Source: Emiliania huxleyi CCMP1516 (lineage: Eukaryota; Haptophyta; Isochrysidales; Noelaerhabdaceae). Taken from it: 64,000 nucleotides of DNA. The notes beneath the pieces are model-generated. The model was given only the letters and a program-made list of their open reading frames with translations. It searched no databases and had not been told where the DNA came from. Below are positions 50,391 to 61,869 of the stretch, piece after piece. Where the stretch lies: NCBI RefSeq assembly GCF_000372725.1, contig NW_005201732.1, positions 142,743 through 206,742 on the forward strand, given 5' to 3'. Numbering within the stretch: position 1 is the stretch's first letter; every line of letters starts with the position of its first letter. The translations under genes were made by a program, and so were the position numbers.

Positions 50391-50780
50391 AGTCTGCTCC
50401 AGTCTGCTCCAGTCTGCTCCAGTCTGAAGCAGTCTGAAGCAGTCTGAAGCAGTCTGAAGCAGTCTGAGGAAGTCTGAAGCAGTCTGAGGCAGTCTGATGC
50501 AATCTAGCGGAGTCTGACGCAGTCTAGCGCAGTCTGGCGAGGGACCAGGGAGCAAGCACGAGAGTGTGGGTCGGTCGGAGCGCATGCCTCCAGTCTGGCG
50601 CAGTCTGGTGCAGTCTGAGGTGCAGTCTGAACATGTGTCAGACTGCGCCAGACTGCGTCAGACTCCGGCGGACTGTGTCAGACTGTGCTCCCCCAGTCTG
50701 AGCAGTAGTCTGAAGCAGTCTGATGCAGTCTGACCCAGTCTGAAAACTTCACAGACTGCTTCAGTCTTAGACTGCAAGTG
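50391..50780. repeat. 10-bp array, AGTCTGAAGC family
   Basis: From 50391 about 15 head-to-tail units (AGTCTGCTCC, AGTCTGAAGC, AGTCTGATGC, AGTCTGGCGC) run to about 50535. After a gap, 50590-50770 holds more units, partly in inverted orientation (CAGACTGCGC at 50641-50690), so the two halves can pair. No coding potential. Confidence 0.85.
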
Positions 50781-51119
50781 GGAATAACCTTTTGTTTCAG
50801 AATTCTTCTCGGCAGGCTGAGCACGGAGACAACGGGCCAGCTGCAGCCCTCGACGCCCGCAGGCCTCGCCCGCGCGTTCGCCCTCCCTCCGGCCCGGGCC
50901 CGCCCCCTCTCGCTCCTGCGGTCTCCCGCGCCACACAGCCATCGCGCGAGGACCGTCTGAGGGATGGTTTGCACCTCCTTCACAAGGCGCCTCGCCGTGG
51001 CACTTGTTGTGTGTGCGCGTGCGACGGCGGACGAGATTGCCCGCGCGCCTCGCCCGCGCGTCCGCCCTCCCTCCGGCCCCGGCCCGCACTTGTCGACTAG
51101 CCTCCTGTCACCCCTCCTG
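50781..51119. other. low-complexity intergenic DNA
   Basis: The Pro/Arg-type segment CCCGCGCGTYCGCCCTCCCT CCGGCCC is present twice (about 50869-50896 and 51053-51080), a local duplication. No gene seen. Confidence 0.5.
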
Positions 51120-51840
51120 TCTGTGTGCAGGGTCGCCGAAGAGGCACCTGTACGTGCCGGCATGGACAGCGCGCGCGCTGTCTACCGTCGCCGTCCCCGA
51201 GGCGGCGGCGATAATCGCTGGTCCTCTCCGGAGCGGCGTCGAGCTTCTCGTCCGGCGCGGGCGCCACGTCGCTCTATCGCGTCTGCGCACGTGGGCATGG
51301 TGGGTTTGGCCCGCCGAGTGCGGTCCGAGGCGCCGACGTGCCGTTTGCCAGTCATTGACCTCGACGCGGCAGTGGCGGGCTCGGCGGCGGCCGCCTCGAT
51401 GCTTCGGCTGGGGTATTCGGGCTTGCCGGAGCCCGAGCTCGCTTTCGACGCCGGCCGGCCACGCGTGCTACGGCTGGCCGAGACGCCCGGCTCAATCAGC
51501 GGGCCTGTTTGGATGCACTTCGACGCGCGCGGCGCCGTGAACCTTCGGATCGTGCTCAGGCCGAGAAGAGCTCCCCGCCCGCGGACGGCGAGGTCGAGCT
51601 GCACGTGCGAGGTCGCGTGCGAGCTGCGCGTGCGCGACGTGCTCAACGTCCTCGGCGTGTACCCCGGCGACCCCGGTCCTCCCGGCAGCGATTGCGCTGC
51701 AGACGTGGCTCGCTGCGTCGGCGGCGCACCGCGCCTGCGCGTGGGCGACGCTGTGCTCGGCCATGGACTGGCGGCGCTGGCGTCGTTTGCGCGGAGCGAC
51801 TCGCGGCTGATGGCAGCGATCAACGACTCGCTGACGGCTG
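51120..51840 (+). pseudogene. type I polyketide synthase remnant (reductase region)
   Basis: Pieces in more than one frame match the order of a modular PKS: HLYVPAWTA-like reductase subdomain start, RVRSEAPTCRLPVIDLDAAV and EPELAFDAGRPRVLRLAE (the stretch that precedes the enoyl-reductase), then RVRDVLNVLGVYPGDPGPPG SDCA and LRVGDAVLGHGLAALASF, which is the NADPH-enoyl-reductase (ER) N-terminal half. No ketosynthase or acyltransferase part is present. The copy is broken in about two or three places and is a fossil fragment. Haptophytes and dinoflagellates carry very large PKS genes, so the parent gene is probably elsewhere in this genome. Confidence 0.6.
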
Positions 51841-53419
51841 CTTGTACGATATCGGCAAGCGCGCGGTGTGGAGTGCGGAGCGGCTGCGGAGCGCGTCGCT
51901 TGCGCGCTACGTGGCGAGCGCGCTCGACAGCACGATCGAGCAGGCGCCGGTGTGGATGCGGGGCAAACTCCAGCGGTTCTATCTATTTTGGGGGAAGTAA
52001 CATCGCGGAGATGGTACTTGTTCATAACGCTGCGCGTTGTAATAACCAGAGTGTTAACCAGCATGGCGATGGGGTCCACCAGAGACTCGGCCGCCATTGG
52101 CCGAACACCAAGAGCTCCAGGCCGCTCGCTATAAGCTGATTCGTGATTGGCTAGACGCGAGCGGCCTCCTACCTGAACCTCCATGGGCGATGGGGGGCTG
52201 TTGGCACAGACAGAGGGCGGTGTCAATCACGCTCCCGGGACGCCGGAGAGATCGGGTTGGTCTCCCCCGCCTTCAGCCCTGACCCGACGGGATACGGGTA
52301 CTCCTCGTGGTCCTCGACTCCACCAACCACCCATCCAACCCTGGCGCCCAGAGTGCAGAGAGAGACTACAATGGTCGATGCTGTCTTAAGGTCTGACCTG
52401 TGGGCACTGCCTGCGCTCGGCACCGGGCACCGCCTCGGTATAGAAAATGCGCCTGCGGGCGGACCCTCACCGATCACAGATCATAGATCGGAGGTCACCC
52501 TCCCCCACCCTGGCGATCCCGCCTAAATCAGAGCCATCCTGGCTGAAGCCAGGCGAAGTCCAGGGCGACGACTCGAGAGAGCGCCGCCCGGCCGCCCGCC
52601 TCGTGCCAGGAGACGCAGCTGCCGGCTCGCCGTCGCGCGTCCGAGTCTCTGACGCCAACGGTACGACGCCGCCGCATCGCACCTCGCCTCTTGCTAGCAG
52701 CGTCGCTAGCACGGCCCTCCGACCCCGCCGAGCCAGCTGGCACGCTCCGCCGACGGCAATATCCGGCCAACGCAAACGCCATCCGCTCTCCCGGTAGAGA
52801 GAGAGACGCATCACACGGTGAGGCTCCTCTGATTCTCCGCTCGTATGGGCTGCCGCGAAGGGATCGCTGGTGGGACTGCCGTGCCTTCCACCTCTCACTG
52901 TGAGAGCGCGAGACAGCCCGAGCCCTGCCACACCTCCACCCCACGGCATTGCACACCATGATATCGAGGACAGCCGCGAGGATCGGGCCACCTGCGCTCG
53001 ATGCGAGCCAAGGATCGCCCATTAATCGGTTCTAGCTCGCAAATTAGGTACTGTCTACGCTGCGGCTACTGTGTACGAGTGCGAGATGGTAGGGAGGCCA
53101 CGTACCGTGCACGCTGCTGCATCAGAGTGGTGCCGTTTGCGACTTTAGGTCGCAAGCAGCGGTCTTGGAGAGCAGAGGCCTACCCTCTCGACGAGGTCTC
53201 GCCAGTATATTACATAGCGCACCCACTCTCTGCTGCCGCCTCTCCTCTCCCACTAGCCGCACTGTCGCCTCTCCTCTCCCACCCGCCGCACTGCCGACGA
53301 CACTCGCTGGACACTCGCCAGCGCCGCACGCCCGGCTGCTTACCACAAACACGTCCCGCGACGTGGGGCACACGGCAAGTGATGTCGGAACGGCGCACCG
53401 TCCGTCGTGCAGGTAGAAG
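51841..53419. other. intergenic, nothing recognised
   Basis: Open frames on both strands are short or of shadow composition. No RNA gene or repeat family stands out. The last 200 bp before 53420 are pyrimidine-rich (53210-53300) and probably include the promoter of the nuclease-like gene. Confidence 0.4.
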
Positions 53420-55627
53420 ATGGGAGGGGCGGACGGCACGCCGATCGCCAAGAGCGCTGCGACCAACATCAGCCTGATGGGAGGCCAGTGGCGACACACC
53501 GTCGTCCTCGCGGATGCGTCGTTGCTCTCACACTCCGTCGTGTGCAGATCCAACATCGAAGCCTGCTGCAAGTGGTTTTATGGAGACGCGAGCGGGTTGG
53601 TCAAAGCTTTTCTTCGCACCGTGCGCTGCTGCGCGGCTTGGGCGTGCCAGCTCGTCCTGCTCTTCGAGGGCGTCATCGAAGGCGGCGCCAGCGACGACGC
53701 CGATACACCCCCGATGCGCGAGCAGCAGCGGCGCGCGGATGTTGTGGCGGCGGCGCGCGAGCTGCTCGCCTCGACGGGAGCGGGTAGCTCGCCGCAGCTG
53801 CTGGCGGCCGCCAAGGCAGACAAGAAGGTCCGCAACGCGGTCCTCGCCTGCTCACACGGGCGTCCGCTGAAGCAAGCGCTGCTTCGAGCGCTGCTTGGGG
53901 AGACGCGTGCCGGCAGCATCTGCGTGGAGGTGCTTGTGGCGCGCCCGGGCGTGGAAAACGATCACCTGGGGGCGATGCTGTGCTCGCAGCTCATCGCGTC
54001 GGGGAAGCCCGCCGCCGTCCTCTTCCGAGACGGCGACATGTTCACCTACAGTGTGCCCGTCGTCTTCCCGGACCACAGCAAGGTGAGGAGGTGGTCTAGC
54101 ACGGGGCAGATGCTGCTGCACGACCTGAGCAAGATCTCCGCGACGCGACCGCAGCTCAGCGAACCGAGTAAAACGCTGCACGAGCTCGCCGGCAAGTATG
54201 GAGCGATCGTCATCGGTCTGATCCTCGCCATCAGCGGCAGCAACGACGCGGCGCTTGACAAAGGCTATCGCGGCGTCGGCTGGAAGCGGCTCGCCGACGT
54301 GGCTCGAGTGCTCGACTGCGCCGGCGTCTTCTCACAGCCGGACCGGAGTCTTCACTCGATCGCAACGGCGGCTGTCACGGCGATCGATCGTGCGATCGCG
54401 GAGGGCAAACTCGGCTGCGGCAGCCGCGTGCGCCGGCAGTCCAGGACTGCCCCTGTCGCCACCGGAGGCTCGGCCGACGACGGGAGCGGCTCGGAGAGCG
54501 AGGAGGAGGGCGGCGGCGAGGAGGGCGACGTGAGCGCGTCGGGCACCGACGAGAGAGAGGCGGAGAACGGGGAGGGCGAGGCGGGCGACGAGGGCGAGGG
54601 GGAGGGCGATGATCTGAGGCTCGGCGTGGCGCAGAGCAGCGAAGAGGCCGTGGTGGACGTCGAACGTGGCCTCGTCGCCTTTTACGGACGGGGAGCGGGC
54701 GGTGAGCTCACCGTGGCCGAGACGGATCTGCCGTGGAAGGCGCCCGCCGCCGTGGTCGGCGGCGGCGGGGCTGGCGTCGGCGGGGGCGAGGGTGAGGGCG
54801 GCGGCGGGGATGGCGAGGGAGGTGGCGGCGGAGCTGGCGGCGGCGGGGGCGACGACGCGGACGCCGCCGAGGCGCGGCAGGGCGACTCGCCCGGCGAGCA
54901 CGGTGAGGACGTTGCCGAGGGCTCGCCCGAGACGGCCTTTGAGCAGCAAGTTGATGTGCAGCGACGGCGCACGGCCGACCTCAAGACCCTGGACGGCATC
55001 CGCAACTTCGTCGACCACACCTCCTTCTGCCCCGACGACGTGGTGCGGAGAACGCTGCTCGAGTGGATCACGCTGCTCTTCGACCCCCGACTCGGACTGC
55101 AGGAGCGCATTGCTCAGTACGGAGTGGTTGTGCCCTACATCGGTCGTGATGCCCAGTCTGCCCGCGTCGTCGTTCTGCTGCATTACCCGGGGGAGAGCCA
55201 TGCGCATGACTGGCCGTTCCTCGGCGGCTTCTCCACCTCGGCGACGATCGACCTGCTGGCGCGCGTGGCGCCGGAGCTCGCGGGCTACAGCGCTGCAGAG
55301 GCGATGAACGCGCTCGTGGTCGTCGACTCGCAGCTCGTCGCGCTGCCGCGGCCCGTGCGCAGCGACGAGGCCGGCTGCAGCCCCGACTACGCGATCAGCA
55401 GCGTGCGCCTGAGCGCGCAGGAGCAGCAAGATGGCGGGCAGGCCGCCGCCGACCTGGACGCGCTGCTCGAGGCTCTCGCGGCCAAGCGTGAAGCCTTCCT
55501 CCACGCCGTCATGACCTGGCTAGCGGGATGCGCACCGGCGTCGCCCCCTGATCTGTGTGGTGATGGTGCCGCGCAGCCCAGCACCACCCGCCCCGCCCTC
55601 GGCAGCATCAGCGCAAACGCTGCTCAG

Positions 55628-55668
<41 letters not shown>

Positions 55669-58268
55669 AGGCGGCGGAGGCGGCGGCGGCGGCGGCGGCG
55701 GCGAAGGCGGCGGCGGCGGAGGCGGCGGTGGCTGCTGCAGCGAGAAAACGCTCTGGGTGGCGGTCCACCCGACGCTGAGCGACTCTGGTGAGCTGGACTG
55801 CAGCAAGACGCTCAGCGACTCGGCTCGCCTCGTCGAGCTGCTGCGCGAGCGTTGCGCGTTGTCGGCGCGGAGCAGCGACTGCAGCTACGCATTGGAGAGC
55901 AAGGCGGTGCTTCTTGCGTGCGGTCAGGCCGCTCAGCGGTGCATGTCGCTGCAGCTTCGTCGGCAGGTGATTGCGATGGGTGCGTGCTGGGTCGAGACGT
56001 ACCACCCGGAGTTCATGATCACCGCCTACTTTGGCGCGATGTCGGTCGCGTGCAAGACGGATGCAATTTGCGGCCTCATGCTGCCGTCGCTGCGGCGTGA
56101 CAATCGCCAGTCCGCGCTGAGCCGTGCGCGGAGGGCGGCCACGGCGGCCTTTGAGCAGGGGCTCCGGCTGCAGCTGTCCGACTACCAGTCGCACGTCAAG
56201 CGCGTCGAGGCTCGCACGACCTCGCAGCCTCGAGTCACCCCCGACCTGTCGGCCGGCGCCCGGTGGGTCGCGCGGTCGGTCGTCGACCGGGTGGAGACGA
56301 CCATCCTGGACAGCATCGGCAGAAACTACGTGCTGAAATCCGTCCTGCCGGCTCTGCTCGGTTTGCGCTCGCCCCCAACGGAGGTTGTGGAGTCGGTGCG
56401 GGAGGCCCTGCGAGGGGATGGCGCCACCTTTGAGTCGGTGATGGACGGGCTGGCCGGCTCGCTTCTGCAGCTCGACCTCGCCCTCGTGCCCAATTGGCGC
56501 CAGCGTGCGGAGGAGATGCGCAAGCGAGACAAGAGCTCAGCGGAGCTGGACCCTCGCGCTAGACGCGTCACCCGCGGAGCCTCTCGCGGAGTGGCACGAG
56601 ACCAACCGGAAGCCTTCGGTGACGGCCGTGCTTGCAGTCGTGGGCGGCGGCGGCAGCGCCGATGCGCTCAAGACGCTGCTGGGCGCGCCGTCGGTGCTGT
56701 GCTTGCCGTCGATCAAAGTGCAGCCTCGGCTCGAGGACCTTGCGTGCATCTTTGGTGACGCCGAGGCGCGGCGCGCGGTGGTGGCACGCTGCCCGAGCGT
56801 GCTGGAGGCAAGTGCCCCACGCGCCGCCTTCGACTCGCTCGTGAAGGAGCTCGTGGCGCAGCTCGGCGACGACGCGGCGGCGCGAGAGGCGGCGGTGCAG
56901 GCGGCGAAGCAGAGCCCGGACTGGCTGTCGGCGCGGGACCCGGGCAGCGCCGTCTGCTCGCTCGCGACTGAGCTCGGCGGCGACGCGGCGGCGTGGGAGG
57001 CGGTGATGACGGCCTTGAAGCAGAATCCGAGATGGCTGTCGGCGCCGAACCCGGGCCGCGCCGTCCGCTCGCTCGCGACTGAGCTCGCGGCGCAGCTCGG
57101 CGACGCGGCGGCGGCGCGGACGGCGGCGGTGCAGGCGGTGAAGCAGAGCCCGGACTGGCTGTCGGCGCGGGACCCGGGCAGCGCCGTCTGCTCGCTCGCG
57201 ACTGAGCTCGCGGCGCAGCTCGGCGACGACGCGGCGGCGCGGGAGGCGGCGCGGGCGGCGGTTCTGGCGGCCTTGACGCAGAGCCCGGGCTGGCTGTCGG
57301 CGCGGAACCCGGGCAGCGCCGTCCGCTCGCTCGCGACTGAGCTCGCGGCGCAGCTCGGCGACGCGGCGGCGGCGCGGACGGCGGCGGTGCAGGCGGTGAA
57401 GCAGAGCCCGTTCTGGCTGTCGGCGCGGGACCCGGGCCGCGCCGTCTGCTCGCTCGTGACTGAGCTCGCGGCGCAGCTCGGCGACGACGCGGCGGCGCGG
57501 GAGGCGGCGCGGGCGGCGGTTCTGGCGGCCTTGACGCAGAGCCCGGACTGGCTGTCGGCGCGGGACCCGGGCAGCGCCGTCCGCTCGCTCGCGAATGAGC
57601 TCGCGGCGCAGCTCGGCGGCAACGCGGCGGCGCTGGCGGCGGCGCGGGCGGCGGCGGTGCAGGCGGTGAAGCAGAGCCCGTTCTGGCTGTCGGCGCGGGA
57701 CCCGGGCCGCGCCGTCTGCTCGCTCGTGACTGAGCTCGCGGCGCAGCTCGGCGACGACGCGGCGGCGCGGGCGGCGGCGCGGGAGGCGGTGATGCCGGCC
57801 TTGACGCAGAGCACGGCATGGCTGCTCGACTCGCAAGCGGCGAGGAAGCTTGTTCAGCGATTGGCGCGAGAGGCGAGTGAGGCATCCTCGTCCTCGAGCA
57901 TCGAAGCAGGGCGAAACGTCCAGGCCGCCGCGGCGGATGCGGCGTTTCAGCAGCAGCAGCTGCTGCAGGCGCAGCTGCTTCGGATGACCGCCGGCCTCCC
58001 CCATGGCTGGTGGGTCACCGTCTCCTCGTGTGGCACGCCGTGCTACGTCTCGCCCTCGAATGAAGCGACGTGGGAGCGGCCGGCGGATGCGGCGGCGATC
58101 GCTGCGGCGGATGTGGCGGCGCCGGCGCCAGCGCAAGCAGTCCATGCCATCCCCCGAGTGGAGGGTTCTCCACCGAAGAGGTTGAGAAGGGAGAGCGGTA
58201 GCAAGCAGAAGCCCGCCAAGCGCCACGCTTCCGGCAAGCAGAATGAGCATCGTGCTCCACACAATTGA
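53420..58268 (+). CDS. FEN1/XPG-like nuclease fused to Ala-rich repeats and WW domain
   Basis: The first frame (53420-56758) starts at ATG 53420. Residues about 20-310 resemble the XPG/FEN1 5'-nuclease fold: VVLADASLLSHS, VLLFEG, VARPGVENDHLGAMLCSQLI, the acidic RDGDMFTYSVP, and GSNDAALDKGYRGVGWKRLA in place of the helix-hairpin-helix GSDY..GI.GIG. Acidic residues only partly match the canonical EAD and DxD sets, so activity is uncertain. An acidic/Gly-rich linker (residues about 350-510), a poly-Gly run and an unassigned helical domain follow. The reading then passes to a second frame (56505-58268), overlapping the first, which encodes eight Ala-rich helical units and a WW domain (LPHGWWVTVSSCGTPCYVSP then WERP) plus a basic, NLS-like tail. 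Either one base is off in the assembly or there are two adjoining genes. Domestic DNA-repair and mobile-element origins are both possible. Confidence 0.55.
55628..55735 (+). repeat. GGC triplet run (poly-Gly)
   Basis: About 35 GGC/GGA codons, coding for poly-Gly with rare Glu inside the nuclease-like gene. Confidence 0.9.
56860..57840 (+). repeat. eight coding tandem repeats, 108-135 bp each
   Basis: Units share ELAAQLGDDAAAREAA, then ALTQSPDWLSARDPGSAVCS LAT. Two unit types (AVQAVKQSP and AVLAALTQSP) alternate, so a two-unit block of about 258 bp was duplicated. Copies differ by only a few bases, showing recent expansion. Confidence 0.85.
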
Positions 58269-58455
58269 GCATCTCTGATGCTCGTCACTACTGGGTAGGG
58301 CAAAGCGCCATATCTGCGTCTTCCGGAACCATGCGTGGTGAGAATGTCCTGCGGCTTGGGCGAGGGAGCCGCCACACAGAGTGGAAGTGCGAGCGCGTGC
58401 ACCACATCTCGTATCTCTGTTCTCGGAGGTGCCTGTTCTCACACGACAAAAACTA

Positions 58456-58535
58456 GGGCCCCCCACACCGGTGCGTGGTCGAGTCATAAGTAAGTGACCT
58501 GCCGCGGGGCTCGACCACGCACCAGGCAGGGGGGC
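58456..58535. repeat. inverted repeat / hairpin
   Basis: GGTGCGTGGTCGAG (58470-58483) pairs with CTCGACCACGCACC (58510-58523) around a 26-nt loop, and the outer GGGCCCCCC pairs with GGGGGGCC (58530-58536). Lies 200 bp after the WW-domain gene; may be a 3' processing hairpin or a tiny MITE. Confidence 0.7.
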
Positions 58536-58536
58536 C

Positions 58537-59999
58537 TGACCGAGGTGACTACCCGCAGCAGGATACTCTCTGGTCGCATCTAAACACCCGAGATTGCTCG
58601 CGGGAGAGTGATTGCTCCGCGGGAGAGGGAGCAACTGTATGAAGCGGTGGCTTACACGAGCATCACCTATGGTGCGGATCGCGAAAATAGCGGGCAGGGA
58701 TAGAGGGATAGAGAGAGGCCGCCGACGTCAGAGGCTCTCAGACACCGCCAACATGTCGAGGCTGCAGAGAGGCCGAGCCACGAGCAAAGCTGCAGCCTTC
58801 GCCGGAGAGAGAGCTCGGATAGCGAGCGAATAGTAGAGCCGCGGCATCTCAAACCTACAGCTGAGGAAGCTTCGGTGGCAGACCCGAGCCCACAGCACAA
58901 AGGCCAACCAAGCTCAGCGCAGGACAGCCTCCGGCTCCCGCAGGACAACCTCCGGCTTAGCTGCGCTCCTGCCACCACGTCAACCGCACCGACAAAGATG
59001 AGAACAGCACGCGAGAACCAAGCCTGCGTCCGGCTGCTAACTGCACTCCAAGTGCTCCGTCCGCACCCAGCGACTGTACGCTGAGTAGGGCAGCGGAGAC
59101 GGGCGACTATTTGATTCCTGCCGATCGGCCTTGCAGGCGCCGCGGCGAAAGTCGAGCGTGTCACCTGGCGGACTTGTGAGGAGCATTTTCTTATTTTTTG
59201 TCCGCGGCAGAGAAATAGCGACAACACACGGTTGGGAGTTAATTGTGCGCGCCGTCCGGGTTCCCTTATGAAGAAGCGCGTGCCAGTTGTGAAGACAAGC
59301 CTTTGGCGCGCGTGTTCCATAGAAGTGCCGCTGGCGGTGAGTGCCGAAGCAAGCGTTTGCCAAACAAAGCAAGTTCTCGCAAAACACGGGCGCCTTGCTT
59401 GAGAGGCGAGCCGAGCTGTCTGAGAACTGTCCTATTTTTTCTTTTTCCCTAGCCGTTTCTCAAGTCCCTTCCTTCTGTCGCTACGGGGAAGATGCTGGAA
59501 CAGCCCCTTGGAGTGTGAAAGGCTTCGTAGCCCTCCGGTCTACTAATGAAGATCCGCAGGACTGGAGCGAAAAAAAAGCAAGCGAGTGATGCTGGAATGG
59601 GACTGGGGGAGTGAGCGGCTCGCGGTTGCCGAGTCGTGCCTGCCATCCCGTGTCGCGGAAGCGAGGCGGCTAGTGGCACAGGAGCTCTGAGAGATTTTTA
59701 GCAATACCAAACAACTCTAACACTCACACGTCATTTGGGGCCTGGAGCCCTGTTTTTTAGGAGCTCTGGGTGGTGGGGTGGGAGTGTGTGGGTGCCCGCG
59801 CCGCCTAGCTCTGCGGACGGGCCCCTCCACCCCTCACGTACGGGTCATGTAGTCCCCACAATCGCTGTCGTGGGATCGCTTGTCATGTGAGAGACTGCGT
59901 TGTAAAGAAAGAAAGAAAGAAAACCGACAACCCAAGGGAGGGATGGGAGAACGGCACGCCGCCACCACACAGGGATTTTAAGGAGAGGAGTGTGATGCG
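58537..59999. other. intergenic, nothing recognised
   Basis: No gene seen. An AAAGAAAGAAAGAAAACCGAC tail followed by CCCAAGGGAGGGATGGGAG at 59905-59950 belongs to the interspersed family noted at 5936-6185. Confidence 0.4.
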
Positions 60000-60600
60000 C
60001 TAGCCGTCGCCTACCCTAGGGAGTCTGCCTCTTCCTATCTCTCTTCGCAGTCTCTCTCCGATTCTCGCTTCAACCTTCGTGCCACCTCGCGGCCGTCCCA
60101 CTCTCGTCGCTCTCTCCCTTGTCACTTCCTCCTCTGTCGCGTCGTTCTCTTCTGTCTCGTCCTGCGGCGCCGCCGCCTGCCGGTCCCTTGTTCTCGCGGC
60201 TTCTTTCGCCTTTCGGCGCAACTCCGTCCTCCTCGCGGCGTATCCTGGCCCCTCGAGTCTATCGAGCTCCCCTCGCGCAAGGACCACATTTCTGACTCCC
60301 ACTCCGAGCATTTGCCTACAGGTCATGTTGTTGCTCAGGTCCACTCTCTCTTCGAACACTCGTGCCTCTACGGATGATGCCGGCGCTGGGGTCCCCTTCG
60401 GATGCATCGTGACATCTGACAAACAACTGAATTTCCACTGGTTCGTCCTCCTCTGAGTCATCTTCCCCGTCCTCCTTCCGCTCAGCTCTTCGCTCGGTAC
60501 GTTCGGTGTGACTCACCCTCCATGCCGTGAACAGGCGCTTTATCCACCCTATATTCTTCTCTCGTTCCTCTGCCCAGACTGCGTTGTGTTCTTGTTGGGT
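60000..60600 (-). other. possible minus-strand exons, very pyrimidine-rich plus strand
   Basis: The plus strand is a C/T-rich tract. The minus strand has open, highly charged frames (NIGWIKRLFTAWRVSHTE, EDGEDDSEEDEPVEIQLFVR, and MTCRQMLGVGVRNVVLARGE LDRLEGPGYAARR). They could be exons of a basic protein divergent to the lipase gene, or a composition artefact. No family recognised. Confidence 0.25.
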
Positions 60601-60652
60601 ATTCCCTTTCTCTCTTTCCTCCCCGCGCCGACCAGCCCGAGACGACTCAGCG

Positions 60653-61654
60653 ATGCTCTTCCTCAGCAGCGCTCTTCTCGTGCGCCCGCCTCTTCTCGTG
60701 CGCAGATCGGCGATGGCGCTGGAGGACTCGCCGGTCGTCATTGTCCCCGGATTCGGGAACGCCGACATCGACTACAAGACGCCGCTCGGCCAGGACGCCG
60801 ACGTGGGCCTCGAGTCGGTGCTGGCGCGCCGCGGCTTCACCGACGTGCGCACAATGCCGTGCGAACGGGTCGAGTGGGCGCGGGTGATCCTCGGCCTCCT
60901 CGCGGCGATCGTGTGGCGGCCGTGGGCGACGCCGGAGGGTCCCGCCTACTCGTGGTTCATCGACCGTCTGCGCGGCGCCGTGGAGGAGGCGCACGCGCAG
61001 AGCGGCGGCAAGAAGGTGCTCCTCATCGCCCACTCGGCGGGCGGCTGGCTGAGCCGCGCCGCCCTCTCCGACGGCGGCGCGTGGCGCGGCGGCGCGGCTG
61101 CTCCTGCCGAGCTGGTGAGCGGCCTTGTCACGCTCGGCGCGCCGCACTTCCCGCCGCCGGAGGGTACGCCCGACATGACGCAGGGCGTGATCCGGGCCGT
61201 CAATGACGACTACCCCGGCGCCTTCCTCGCCCGCGAGGGCATCGCCTATGTGACCGTCGGAGGCGACGCCATCGTTGGAGACGACTCAAAGGCGCAGAGC
61301 CCGGCCGCGGCGTCGGTGGACAACGTGTACGCGATGCGCGGCGAGGGCTCCGCCGCCCGCGTCGCCTTCAACTCGTACCTGATGACGTGCGGCCGCGGCG
61401 ACGTGACGGGCGACGGCGTCGTGCCGCTCGAGTGGACGCTGCTGGAGGGCGCGAGGCAGGTGGTGCTGCCGGGCGTGCTGCACTCGATCAACGAGGCGGG
61501 CACGACGCTGCCGACCGACCGCTGGTACGGCTCCGAGCAGGTGGTCGACCGCTGGCTCGGCGCCGTGCGGCAGGAGGTGGCGGCGGAGACGACGAACCCG
61601 CTCGAGGAGGCGGTGAGCCAGATGAGGAGGCTGGTGGGCCTGGACGCGTTGTGA
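60653..61654 (+). CDS. lipase-like alpha/beta hydrolase
   Basis: Single exon, 333 aa from ATG 60653. The start MLFLSSALLVRPPLLVRRSA is a hydrophobic/basic leader, probably plastid or mitochondrial. The fold begins SPVVIVPGFGNADIDY; the nucleophile elbow is LLIAHSAGGWLSRAAL (AHSAG, Ser128, with Ala for the first Gly of GxSxG); GLVTLGAPHFPPPEG follows. Candidate acid and base are in GDGVVPLEWTLLEG and VLPGVLHSINEAG. The arrangement is like plant and algal plastid lipase-type hydrolases related to the PGAP1 group. Substrate may be a membrane lipid; not proven. Confidence 0.8.
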   Translation: MLFLSSALLVRPPLLVRRSAMALEDSPVVIVPGFGNADIDYKTPLGQDADVGLESVLARRGFTDVRTMPCERVEWARVILGLLAAIVWRPWATPEGPAYSWFIDRLRGAVEEAHAQSGGKKVLLIAHSAGGWLSRAALSDGGAWRGGAAAPAELVSGLVTLGAPHFPPPEGTPDMTQGVIRAVNDDYPGAFLAREGIAYVTVGGDAIVGDDSKAQSPAAASVDNVYAMRGEGSAARVAFNSYLMTCGRGDVTGDGVVPLEWTLLEGARQVVLPGVLHSINEAGTTLPTDRWYGSEQVVDRWLGAVRQEVAAETTNPLEEAVSQMRRLVGLDAL

Positions 61655-61869
61655 GTACTGAGTTCCTTTTCTTCCCATTGACGTCTCTCATCTGGTGGTC
61701 TTCTATATTTATCTTTTTCCCTTTCTGCCTGGGTTCGGGCTCCTTCCCGGATCCGAGGGAGTAAGTAGTCTCTCGTCTGTCTCGCTGGTCCTCGCCGTGC
61801 GCTGAGTCGGCTGTTCGCGTGTCAGGGCGTGTGGTGTCGGCTCTCGCCTCCTCGCAGCTCCTTCGCACC

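Noticed and set aside
54332-55504. Long minus-strand open frame in the nuclease-like gene
   Set aside because: Shadow frame; the plus strand has the recognisable motifs.
56568-58634. 688-codon minus-strand open frame across the Ala-rich repeats
   Set aside because: Arg-rich mirror of the tandem repeats; stays open only because the repeat lacks stops.
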